From NCBI GenBank assembly GCA_017613135.1, contig JAGAEN010000007.1:22670-86669 (forward strand): a stretch of DNA of 64,000 nucleotides, in the 5' to 3' direction. Numbering within the stretch: the first letter of the stretch is position 1; each line of letters begins with the position of its first letter. The DNA is from Candidatus Saccharimonadota bacterium. GTDB lineage: Bacteria; Patescibacteriota; Saccharimonadia; Saccharimonadales; Saccharimonadaceae. The translations under genes were made by a program, and so were the position numbers. Positions 57,394 through 64,000 of this stretch are shown piece after piece. Under the pieces are notes generated by a model. The model searched no databases, was not told where the DNA came from, and saw nothing but the letters and a program-made list of their open reading frames with translations.

Positions 57394-58131
57394 TTACAGT
57401 ACTCTGTTTAAAAATTCCTTCACGCGTTCTGTTTTTGGATGTTCAAAAAACTCTTTCGGTGTCCCTTCCTCAATAATCCGTCCTTTATCAATAAACACAA
57501 TTCTCGTCGCAATTTCTTTGGCAAAACTCATCTCGTGCGTCACAATCATAATCGTCATCCCACGGTCCGCCAGCTCCCGAATCAAACTTAAAACATCACC
57601 AATCGCCTCCGGGTCAAGTGCCGAAGTCGGCTCATCAAATAACAAAACTTCCGGCGACAACATCATCGCCCGAATAATCGCAATCCTTTGCTTTTGCCCA
57701 CCCGACAGCGACGCTGGATAGGCATTTTCTTTTTCGGATAGCCCAATATGCCGGAGTAACTCCCGCGCCCGTTTCATCGCTGCATCTTTTTTCATTACCC
57801 GGAGTTTCACCGGTGCCAGAATCAGATTCTCCATCACCGTCATATTTGAAATCAAGTTAAAATGTTGAAACACCATTCCGATATTCCGCCGCATTTTCCG
57901 CACATTTTTCGCATCAATTCTCACCCCATCTAGGAAAATCTCTCCCGACGTTGGCTCTTCCATCCAGTTGATGCACCTAAGGAATGTCGATTTCCCCGAC
58001 CCCGAAGGCCCGAGCACCACCACTCGCTCACCCTCGTGAAGCTCAAAATTAATGCCCCTAAGCACCTTATTCTCACCAAACGATTTTTTCAAATTCCTTA
58101 CCACTAAATCTGTATGTTGATTGTCCATCAT
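57394..58131 (-). CDS. Polar amino acid ABC transporter ATPase (GlnQ type)
   Basis: 245 residues. Walker A GPSGSGKSTFLRC, QHFNLISNMTVMEN, signature LSGGQKQRIAI, Walker B LLFDEPTSALDPE, and the C-terminal EEFF-like KEFFEHPKTERVKEFL typical of the glutamine/arginine family. Last gene of a three-gene operon. Overlaps the permease by 4 bp. Confidence 0.94.
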   Translation of the reverse strand: MMDNQHTDLVVRNLKKSFGENKVLRGINFELHEGERVVVLGPSGSGKSTFLRCINWMEEPTSGEIFLDGVRIDAKNVRKMRRNIGMVFQHFNLISNMTVMENLILAPVKLRVMKKDAAMKRARELLRHIGLSEKENAYPASLSGGQKQRIAIIRAMMLSPEVLLFDEPTSALDPEAIGDVLSLIRELADRGMTIMIVTHEMSFAKEIATRIVFIDKGRIIEEGTPKEFFEHPKTERVKEFLNRVL

Positions 58132-58832
58132 TTTTCTCCCCTTAAATCACTACGCCTCAAACTTTTTTCTACTCGCCTTACGATAAAGGTAATCAAATAA
58201 ATTGTCGCAAGGTAAAACAGCGCTGCTACAAACATCGGCACAATATAACTCGCCATATTTTGCCCCGAGCCGATGTCCTTTGCCGCCATATTAAGATCGT
58301 ACATCCCCACCATACTCACAATCGCCGTTTCCTTTATCACCGTAATAATCTCGTTTCCAAGTGCCGGGATGATATTTTTAATCGCCTGTGGTGCAATAAT
58401 CTTCATAAAAATCGTAAAGTTAGACAGCCCCAGTGCCATCCCAGCTTCCTTTTGACCTATATCTACCGACTGAATTCCGCTCCGAATCACCTCTGCCGTA
58501 TACGCCGCCGAGTTTAACCCAAACGCAATAATCGCCGTGATAATACTCGGGAATCCCTTTACCGCAAAAATCACAAAGAACATAATAAATAGCTGCAACG
58601 CCATCGGCGTCCCCCGAATTACCGTCGTATAAACCGTACAAATAAACTTCGGCACCACCAGCCACTTAGACCGCTTTGCCGTATCAATCAGCGCAATCAC
58701 CGTCCCGAGCGCCACGCCAATCAGAAGTGCGAAATACGATATTTGCATCGTCAGCAAAAACCCGTGAAGCAGGGAATCAATATACTCCGGCGTGCTAAAT
58801 AGTTCTGCTATTTTTGGGAAAAAGTCATTCAT
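58128..58832 (-). CDS. Polar amino acid ABC transporter permease
   Basis: 234 residues, about five helices. FLLTMQISYFALLIGVALG and the EAA loop region EAGMALGLSNFTIFMKIIAPQAIKNIIPALGN identify the His/Glu/Gln/Arg permease family. Overlaps the substrate-binding gene by 4 bp. Confidence 0.93.
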   Translation of the reverse strand: MNDFFPKIAELFSTPEYIDSLLHGFLLTMQISYFALLIGVALGTVIALIDTAKRSKWLVVPKFICTVYTTVIRGTPMALQLFIMFFVIFAVKGFPSIITAIIAFGLNSAAYTAEVIRSGIQSVDIGQKEAGMALGLSNFTIFMKIIAPQAIKNIIPALGNEIITVIKETAIVSMVGMYDLNMAAKDIGSGQNMASYIVPMFVAALFYLATIYLITFIVRRVEKSLRRSDLRGEK

Positions 58833-59677
58833 TTCTCGAGCCCCATATATTTTAATACCAACCGGTCAATTTCTGTCATTCCTTCCGCGTCCTCAGTCAG
58901 CATCTCGGCCAGGACCTCATTAAACGCCTCCAAAAGAACACCCCGCTCCTTATTCACCGCAATCGCATACGACTCTTCCACCGGGTAATCTTCCTCTCTC
59001 GTCGCTCCAGAGTAGTAAAGTGGCAAAGCTAAAAGCCCCGGGTTTTTCTCTACAATAAATTTCGCCGCTAGTTCATCCGCCACCGCATAATCAATAATGT
59101 GTGCAAGAATGGCATCGGCCGCAAGTTGATGCGAATCAATTCCTTTTAGTGTCGTACCAGTCCCGGCTAGCACCCCATTTTCAATCTCATCATCGATAAA
59201 CAAATATCCCGTGCTCCCAATCTGCGAACCCAGTTTATGCCCAGCAAGCGCTTCCCATACGATATGGTCGTCACGAAGCGACGGTTGATTATCTTTTGCA
59301 AAAATCACATACTGCACCGACGTATAATAGGGAATCGTAAAATTCACCTTCTCCGCCCGTGCTGGCGTAATGGTGAGTCCCGCCGCCCCCGCGTCCGCAA
59401 TCCGCCCCGCTTCCACATTGTCAATAATTACATCAAATTCCACATTTTCAATCCGAATAGTCTTATTCATTTTCGCAGCTACGCGATTCACAATCTCCAC
59501 ATCCACCCCCACAATCTGCCGATTTTCATAAAACTCAAATGGCGCAAATGGCACGTTCGTTTCCACTACAAAATCCGCCCCTTTTTCGCCGTCAATCGAC
59601 CACCACACACTCACCCCCATCCCCACCGTCACTAGCAGGAATATTATCAGAAAAACTAAGCGTTTAACCTTAACCAT
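58829..59677 (-). CDS. Amino acid ABC transporter substrate-binding protein
   Basis: 282 residues, solute-binding family 3. FAPFEFYENRQIVGVDVEIVNRVAAKMNK and AGLTITPARAEKVNFTIPYY are typical. There is no lipoprotein Cys; the N-terminal helix (about 7-27) may anchor it in the membrane. First gene of the operon; leaderless (TATAAT, 6 nt before ATG). The ligand cannot be told; amino acid uptake suits an auxotrophic cell. Confidence 0.93.
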   Translation of the reverse strand: MVKVKRLVFLIIFLLVTVGMGVSVWWSIDGEKGADFVVETNVPFAPFEFYENRQIVGVDVEIVNRVAAKMNKTIRIENVEFDVIIDNVEAGRIADAGAAGLTITPARAEKVNFTIPYYTSVQYVIFAKDNQPSLRDDHIVWEALAGHKLGSQIGSTGYLFIDDEIENGVLAGTGTTLKGIDSHQLAADAILAHIIDYAVADELAAKFIVEKNPGLLALPLYYSGATREEDYPVEESYAIAVNKERGVLLEAFNEVLAEMLTEDAEGMTEIDRLVLKYMGLEK

Positions 59678-59699
59678 AATTCAATTATAACACAAAAAA

Positions 59700-59775
59700 T
59701 GGTGACCCGGGTGCGAGTCGCACCGAAGGTCCGACTCCCAACAAAATACCGCCCACTAGAGGCGATAAATGTCAC
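59700..59775 (-). repeat. tRNA-Arg(CCT) 3'-end copy unit (76 bp)
   Basis: Minus-strand order: terminator-like CGCC...GGCG with TATTTTG, then GAGTCG, GACCTTCGGTG, and a 21-nt exact copy of the tRNA 3' end (59700-59720), then T6. GAGTCG pairs with CGACTC of the copy. Loop and layout match the distal tRNA-Gln unit, but the stem follows this tRNA's own sequence. Confidence 0.88.
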
Positions 59776-59851
59776 TGGTGACCCGGGTGCGAGTCGAACG
59801 CACAACCTTTTCCTTAGGACGGAACTGCTCTATCCATTGAGCTACCGGGCC
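59776..59851 (-). tRNA. tRNA-Arg (CCT)
   Basis: A 76-nt tRNA. Acceptor GGCCCGG/CCGGGTC, discriminator A, encoded CCA. The anticodon loop GTCCTAA gives anticodon CCT (Arg, AGG). T arm GTGCGTTCGACTCGCAC. Confidence 0.93.
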
Positions 59852-59955
59852 AGACACCGACGGGTGACGGCTCTGGAGGGGCCCCCATTGAGCCTCAGCG
59901 AAATGGGGGAGGAATGAGCCAGCAGGACCCGTCGGGAGTATGATATAATTATAGC

Positions 59956-60963
59956 ATGAATCTGTTTAAGAAGAAAGATGATAAGAAAACTGAACAAGAA
60001 AAAGTCGAGGAACGCCGCGAAGAAGTTTTGGCTAGGGGCCGCAAATTCAAGTATCCCCTCCAATGGACCAAACATCGCATCGTTACCAACACAATTTTGA
60101 TTGCCACCATCGTTGTCGCTATTCTTATTACCAGCGGCTGGCTAGCGCTTTATCAATTTGGTATGACCGACGAAATGCTTTACCGCATCACCAAGATTCT
60201 TCCTGTACCCGTCGCTTCTGTCGATGGTGAAAATGTCAAATTTTCCGACTACCTACTATTCTATCGCAGTAGTATTCTTTCTATCGAGCGCCAATCCGGC
60301 CAAGCCGACAACGACAATTCACTCGCCAACCTCCGCCTAGAATATAAGCGTGCTGCTCTTAATGAATCCGAATCTTACACCTACGCCGAGAAATTAGCCA
60401 AAGAATTAGACATAGAAGTTACACAGGAAGAAGTCTCTACAGAATTTACCCGCCATTTATCCATCGGTGGTGTCGAGCGTAGCGAAGAGGGTTTCCTCAA
60501 AATCATCGACGAAAATTTCGGCCTCGACAAATCTGAATACGAGCATATGCTCTATCTCACCATTATCAAAGCCAAAGCCGAAATAGCTATCGACGAGCAC
60601 GCCAACAAAATCGCTACCAAAGTCGAATCTATGCTTGCCGAAAATGGCGGTAATTATACCGCCGTCGCCGAGGCCTTAGGCCAAGATGTCGAATACCAGG
60701 AAACTGGCGGTATGGTCTCTAGCCAAAATATCGATGGCGGCCGCGCTGCCGAAGCCTTTAAACTAGAGCCCGGCGGGCAGTCCGGTCGCTTCGTCTCCAC
60801 GAATGGCGACGGTTATTACTTCGTCAAACTCATCAAAAAAACCGACACCGAAGTCAACTTCGTTTCCATTAAAGTCCCCTTCACCGAATTCGACACCCGC
60901 TTCGCCACTCTCCACGAAGAAGGGAAGATTAAAGAATATATCAATCTCACTACCAACGAATAA
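59956..60963 (+). CDS. SurA/PrsA-like peptidyl-prolyl isomerase, membrane-anchored
   Basis: 335 residues. A highly charged cytoplasmic start (KKKDDKKTEQEKVEERREE) and one helix (about 48-70) precede a SurA_N-like helical chaperone region (about 85-220) and a parvulin-like domain (GGMVSSQNIDGGRAAEAFKLEPGGQSGRFVSTNGDGYYFVKL, about 247-290). It should help extracellular proteins fold, perhaps the big surface proteins and pilins. Leaderless: TATAAT 59944-59949, 6 nt before ATG. Confidence 0.85.
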   Translation: MNLFKKKDDKKTEQEKVEERREEVLARGRKFKYPLQWTKHRIVTNTILIATIVVAILITSGWLALYQFGMTDEMLYRITKILPVPVASVDGENVKFSDYLLFYRSSILSIERQSGQADNDNSLANLRLEYKRAALNESESYTYAEKLAKELDIEVTQEEVSTEFTRHLSIGGVERSEEGFLKIIDENFGLDKSEYEHMLYLTIIKAKAEIAIDEHANKIATKVESMLAENGGNYTAVAEALGQDVEYQETGGMVSSQNIDGGRAAEAFKLEPGGQSGRFVSTNGDGYYFVKLIKKTDTEVNFVSIKVPFTEFDTRFATLHEEGKIKEYINLTTNE

Positions 60964-60965
60964 AA

Positions 60966-60993
60966 ATAAATCGCCTTTCAAGCGATTATCTTT
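60966..60993. terminator. Bidirectional terminator
   Basis: Stem AATCGC/GCGATT with a 7-nt loop. T-rich on both sides. It sits between the 59956 gene and the tRNA-Gly unit coming from the other side. Confidence 0.8.
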
Positions 60994-60995
60994 TC

Positions 60996-61079
60996 TGGTG
61001 CGGGTACAGGGAGCAAGGTCTCCCTGGGCCCCACTCCAATAAAACTAAAAATAACCACAAGTGGTTATTTTACTTTTAT
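60996..61079 (-). repeat. tRNA-Gly(CCC) 3'-end copy unit (84 bp)
   Basis: Minus-strand order: terminator AACCAC-TT-GTGGTT with T5, a GC-rich GGAGTGGGGCC, then CAGGGAG-ACCTTG-CTCCCTG and TACCCGCACCA. The last 18 nt (60996-61013) copy the tRNA-Gly 3' end. Here the full 7-bp stem CAGGGAG/CTCCCTG reproduces the T-stem 3' strand. ACCTT is again in the loop. Confidence 0.85.
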
Positions 61080-61154
61080 TGGTGCGGGTACAGGGAGTCG
61101 GACCCTGATCTCATCCTTGGGAAGGATACATAATAGCCGCTATACGATACCCGC
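61080..61154 (-). tRNA. tRNA-Gly (CCC)
   Basis: A 75-nt tRNA. Acceptor GCGGGTA/TACCCGC, discriminator A, encoded CCA. Anticodon stem TATCC/GGATG with loop TTCCCAA gives anticodon CCC (Gly, GGG). T arm CAGGGTCCGACTCCCTG. Confidence 0.93.
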
Positions 61155-61209
61155 GACTACCCCTATTATACCATATTTTATAAAAAGATATGATATAATA
61201 ATATTAACT

Positions 61210-62997
61210 ATGGAAGAAATCAAGGCTACTCTGAAAAAAGCAATAAAAAATTTATACAACCTTGATTTTGACCCCGAAATCACTCCCGCGCCAGCCAACA
61301 TTGACGCCGACTACTCCACCAACGCTCCCCTAAAACTTGCCAAAGAATTGCACAAATCCCCGATGGAAATTGCAGGGGCACTTGAAGAAGATGCTTTCTC
61401 GGAGCATGTTTGGCGACGGGCCAAACACGAAGCGACCGAAGCCCGTGACGACGGGCCTGAGGGAGCGGTCCGAGAAAGCATTTCTTCAAGTGTTACTCCT
61501 CCCGGCTTCCTCAATTTCACTCTATCTGACAATTATTTAAAAGAATCCATAAATAATTTATACAACAATTTTGATGCCAGTATTAAATCAGATGCATATG
61601 AAGGCAAGACAGTCATTTGCGAGTTTAGCGACCCAAACCCATTTAAAGTCCTCCACGTCGGCCATCTTTATACTAGCATCGTCGGCGACTCCATCGGCCG
61701 TCTCTTTGAATACGCCGGCGCTAGGGTCATTAGAGCGAATTTCGGCGGCGACGTCGGCCTTCACGTCGCAAAGACTATGTACGCCTTACTCCAAAAAGAT
61801 ACCACCGACCTAAAGATCGAAGACATCGCGAAGTGTTACATCGAAGGCACCGCTCTCTACGACACCGACGAAAAAGCAAAATCAGAAATCACCAAACTTA
61901 ACAAAGAAATCTATCGAATCAATGCTGAAAATCTCCACGATACCGACCTTGCAAAAGTTTATTGGCAAGGCAGGGAACTGTCCTATGAATATTTCGACCA
62001 ATTTTATAGCACCATCGGCGTCAAATTCGACAAGTATTATCCAGAATCCACCGTTGCTGCCCTTGGTCTAAAAACCGTCAAAGAGCAACTAGAAAAAGGC
62101 GTCTACGAAATGTCCGACGGCGCCGTCATCTTCAATGGCGAAAAATTCGGCCTCCACACCCGCGTTTTCATCAACAAAGAGGGCGTTCCCACCTACGAAA
62201 CCAAAGACGTCGGCCTCATTTTCACCAAATGGCAAGACTGGCATTTCGATAAATCTGTTGTCATCACCGGCTCCGAGCAACTTGATTATATGAAAGTAGT
62301 TCTAAAATCTATCGAACAATATGCTCCCGACCTAGTCAAAAAGACTGCTCACCTAACTCACGGCCTAGTCAAACTCCCCGGTGGCGTCAAAATGTCCTCG
62401 AGAAAGGGCAATTTCTTAAAAGCCGTCGATGTTCTTGATATGGTAAAAGACGAACTTAAAAAAGAATACGATTCCACCGACGACAAAGTTTCCCTCGCCG
62501 CCACCAAATACGCCTTTTTGAAATACAAAATGGGCGGTAACATCATTTTTGACCCCAAAGAGTCCGTCAAAATGACCGGCAACTCCGGCCCGTATCTGCT
62601 ATACGCTTGCGTGAGAGCCAAGAAAATCTTGGCATCTGTAGGTAATACCTTCGAGGAGCATGTTTGGCGACGGGCCAAACACGGAGCGACCGAAGCCCGT
62701 GACGACGGGCCTGAGGGAGCGTTCCGAGAAGGTATTACTACAGATGCCGAACACAACCTTATGCTAAAACTCCTAGAATACAAAAGTCTATTACAAGATG
62801 CCGTCTCCGAAATGGCACCGCATAAATTGGCGAATTATTTGTATGAACTAGCGCAAGAGTTTTCACGCTTTTACGAAAACTGCCCAGTGGCTGGAGCGAA
62901 AGAAGAAGCCGAGCGCGCCAAACTCGTTCAGGTATATTTAACCACGATGACCCACGGTCTCGGCCTTCTCGGCATCAACATCCCGGAGGAAATGTAA
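61210..62997 (+). CDS. argS: Arginyl-tRNA synthetase with two palindromic inserts
   Basis: 595 residues from the ATG at 61210 (TATAAT at 61194-61199, 10 nt upstream). Class I synthetase charging tRNA-Arg. HIGH motif FKVLHVGHLYTS (about 148); KMSKS as KMSSRKGNF (about 394); C-terminal DALR-type domain. Family A elements add residues about 57-95 between the N-terminal domain and the catalytic core, and about 475-513 at the start of the anticodon-binding domain. In both places the frame stays open with nearly the same peptide (EHVWRRAKH). Confidence 0.96.
   Translation: MEEIKATLKKAIKNLYNLDFDPEITPAPANIDADYSTNAPLKLAKELHKSPMEIAGALEEDAFSEHVWRRAKHEATEARDDGPEGAVRESISSSVTPPGFLNFTLSDNYLKESINNLYNNFDASIKSDAYEGKTVICEFSDPNPFKVLHVGHLYTSIVGDSIGRLFEYAGARVIRANFGGDVGLHVAKTMYALLQKDTTDLKIEDIAKCYIEGTALYDTDEKAKSEITKLNKEIYRINAENLHDTDLAKVYWQGRELSYEYFDQFYSTIGVKFDKYYPESTVAALGLKTVKEQLEKGVYEMSDGAVIFNGEKFGLHTRVFINKEGVPTYETKDVGLIFTKWQDWHFDKSVVITGSEQLDYMKVVLKSIEQYAPDLVKKTAHLTHGLVKLPGGVKMSSRKGNFLKAVDVLDMVKDELKKEYDSTDDKVSLAATKYAFLKYKMGGNIIFDPKESVKMTGNSGPYLLYACVRAKKILASVGNTFEEHVWRRAKHGATEARDDGPEGAFREGITTDAEHNLMLKLLEYKSLLQDAVSEMAPHKLANYLYELAQEFSRFYENCPVAGAKEEAERAKLVQVYLTTMTHGLGLLGINIPEEM
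61379..61492 (+). repeat. Palindromic element family A, argS copy 1
   Basis: 114 bp. The arms 61379-61403 and 61469-61492 pair over 24 bp with a single extra G on the left. Core subtype 2. Its outer arm is like the valS one near the core (GAAGA..ATGCTTT.TCGGA). Confidence 0.92.
62631..62748 (+). repeat. Palindromic element family A, argS copy 2
   Basis: 118 bp. The arms 62631-62657 and 62722-62748 pair over about 24 bp with one extra G and a GA/TC mismatch next to the core. The core is almost identical to the tsaD copy. The outer arm sequence is unlike that of copy 1. Confidence 0.92.
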
Positions 62998-63522
62998 ATG
63001 AAAAAAGCCAAATTATTATGGATTGATCTCGAAATGACCGGCCTCGACCCGTCAAAGGACAAGATTCTCGAAGTCGCCGCAATTGCTACCGATATGAAGT
63101 TAGACAAAATCGCCAAATATGAAGCCGTGGTAAAAGTTGATGAAAAAACCATAAAATCTCGTATGGTCGGTGATTTTTGGGAGAAAAATAGCAAATCCCG
63201 TGATGCCCTTATCGCTCAAAATCAAACCGGCCAATCCATAAAAGCCGTCGAGAAGGAGCTGTTAGATTTCGTAAACAAGTATTTTGGTAAAGAAATCTAC
63301 CTCGCCGGCAATTCCATTCACCAAGACCGCAAATTTATCGAAAAGGAAATGCCCGAATTAAACGAGAAACTTCACTATCGTATGCTCGACGTTTCCGCCT
63401 GGAAGATTTATTTTGAAAATGCGCTAGGTAAAAAATTCACCAAGCCCGAAAACCATCGCGCCCTAGACGATATTAATGGCTCAATTGAGGAGTTCAAATG
63501 GTATTTGACGTTTCTGAAGTAA
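62998..63522 (+). CDS. orn: Oligoribonuclease
   Basis: 174 residues, DEDDh exonuclease that degrades 2-5 nt RNAs to mononucleotides. LLWIDLEMTGLDPSKDKILEVA (Exo I), NSIHQDRKFIEKEMPEL (Exo II), HRALDDINGSIEE (Exo III). It starts directly after the argS stop, so they are co-transcribed. Confidence 0.95.
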   Translation: MKKAKLLWIDLEMTGLDPSKDKILEVAAIATDMKLDKIAKYEAVVKVDEKTIKSRMVGDFWEKNSKSRDALIAQNQTGQSIKAVEKELLDFVNKYFGKEIYLAGNSIHQDRKFIEKEMPELNEKLHYRMLDVSAWKIYFENALGKKFTKPENHRALDDINGSIEEFKWYLTFLK

Positions 63523-63782
63523 CCGGCATCGGCGAATATACTAAAAAGAAAGAAAAAGACCGCACTCTCTATCAAAAAGGTGACAAAACTTTTCTCGTCG
63601 TCAATAAACACACTCTCGAACTCCGCACCGACAGGGAATTAAAAAACCTCCTGACCGCCAAATACGAATCTGTGATGGAATCACGCTTCTTCGGTCGTGG
63701 CGGTATCGAAATCGTCCCCGCCGGCCAACTCACAGAAGACGAATTAAGAGACCTCGTCCGCCTAAGTTACAATTTGAGTTAA
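63498..63782 (+). CDS. MmcQ/YjbR-like small protein
   Basis: 94 residues. FLVVNKHTLELRTDRELKNLLTAKYESV and LTEDELRDLVRLSYNLS resemble the C-terminal half of the MmcQ/YjbR fold, a small DNA-binding-like domain of unknown role. GAGGAG lies 5 nt before the ATG; overlaps orn by 25 bp. Confidence 0.6.
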   Translation: MVFDVSEVTGIGEYTKKKEKDRTLYQKGDKTFLVVNKHTLELRTDRELKNLLTAKYESVMESRFFGRGGIEIVPAGQLTEDELRDLVRLSYNLS

Positions 63783-63837
63783 AAATATTTTAAAAAAGTC
63801 TTTACAATCCAAAACAACTTATGCTAATATAAAAATA

Positions 63838-64000
63838 TGCAGGTCATACACAAATATTTTTTTGGCAGGTACGCTTGTTCTAAGTATATCTCTCGCAGCA
63901 AGAAGCTCCGTCTTCTTGGCTCAGTCTCTTCTACTCTTCTTGGTGTGCTTGTCTTTTCTATTCTTTTTCCTATCCAAATCAAATGGACCAATGTAGAAGC
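63838..64000 (+). CDS. N-terminus of an exported or membrane protein (cut by window end)
   Basis: First 54 residues only. A basic start (KYFFGRYACSKYISRSKKLR) and a hydrophobic segment (about 28-47, LLGSVSSTLLGVLVFSILFP) look like a signal anchor. TTTACA and TAATAT upstream suggest a start site close to the ATG. The product cannot be named. Confidence 0.6.

Noticed and set aside
61117..61209. Longer argS starting at 61117
   Set aside because: The extra codons lie in tRNA-Gly and in the promoter; the ATG at 61210 fits the family start.

Overview
The window is one chromosome segment of a bacterium from the Candidate Phyla Radiation. The best fit is a Candidatus Saccharibacteria (TM7) type genome: replication genes in the order dnaA-dnaN-recF, very short intergenic gaps, the standard genetic code (TGA is a normal stop, for example at 22275-22277), a complete type IV pilus locus, FemAB-type and Mur ligase wall genes, an acetate kinase, and several families seen mostly in reduced genomes. 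This assignment is inferred from gene content; no rRNA is present to confirm it.

Layout. 1-2617: end of dnaA, a probable oriC, dnaN, recF. 2607-13209: an unknown membrane protein, an RNA m5U methyltransferase, a MacB-like ABC pair, a MurE-like ligase with a half-size ligase relative, a RhuM-Fic protein, a CofE-like ligase and small membrane proteins, with tRNA-Ser(GGA). 13210-20340: tRNA-Ser(CGA), tRNA-Arg(GCG), three tiny membrane proteins, PAP2, HIT, valS, an unknown protein and a transposase remnant. 20340-29430: FemAB, DUF3137, P-type ATPase, tsaD, rlmH, a PP2C phosphatase, tRNA-Gln. 29524-42044: two FISUMP/InlB-repeat surface proteins around ftsK and metK, with a SAM riboswitch before metK. 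42183-44406: rpsF-ssb-rpsR-efp-tlyA. 44432-55068: type IV pilus genes pilM,N,O,B,T,C, pilins and prepilin peptidase. 55065-64000: one Xer recombinase, ackA, an amino acid ABC transporter, tRNA-Arg(CCT), a SurA/PrsA-like chaperone, tRNA-Gly(CCC), argS, orn and two further genes.

Three things stand out. First, conserved enzyme genes carry GC-rich palindromic inserts that keep the reading frame open: five copies of one family (valS, a P-type ATPase, tsaD, and argS twice) and two unrelated inserts (valS, tlyA). The core is constant, but the long outer stem (about 21-27 bp) has a different sequence at each site. They resemble in principle the Rickettsia palindromic elements (RPE), but the core is not one I recognise. 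Second, four of six tRNA genes are followed 76-84 bp downstream by a copy of their own 3' end (about 18-22 nt including CCA). Each copy is preceded by a segment complementary to it, so the copy folds into a hairpin; tRNA-Gln has two such units in tandem. Third, about twenty genes have a TATAAT-like -10 box ending exactly 6-7 nt before the ATG, which predicts leaderless mRNAs.

Other points of interest are a helically phased array of DnaA-box-like 9-mers in the probable origin, FISUMP C-termini that look like diversity-generating retroelement variable regions, and an orphan consensus promoter that may drive a small RNA.
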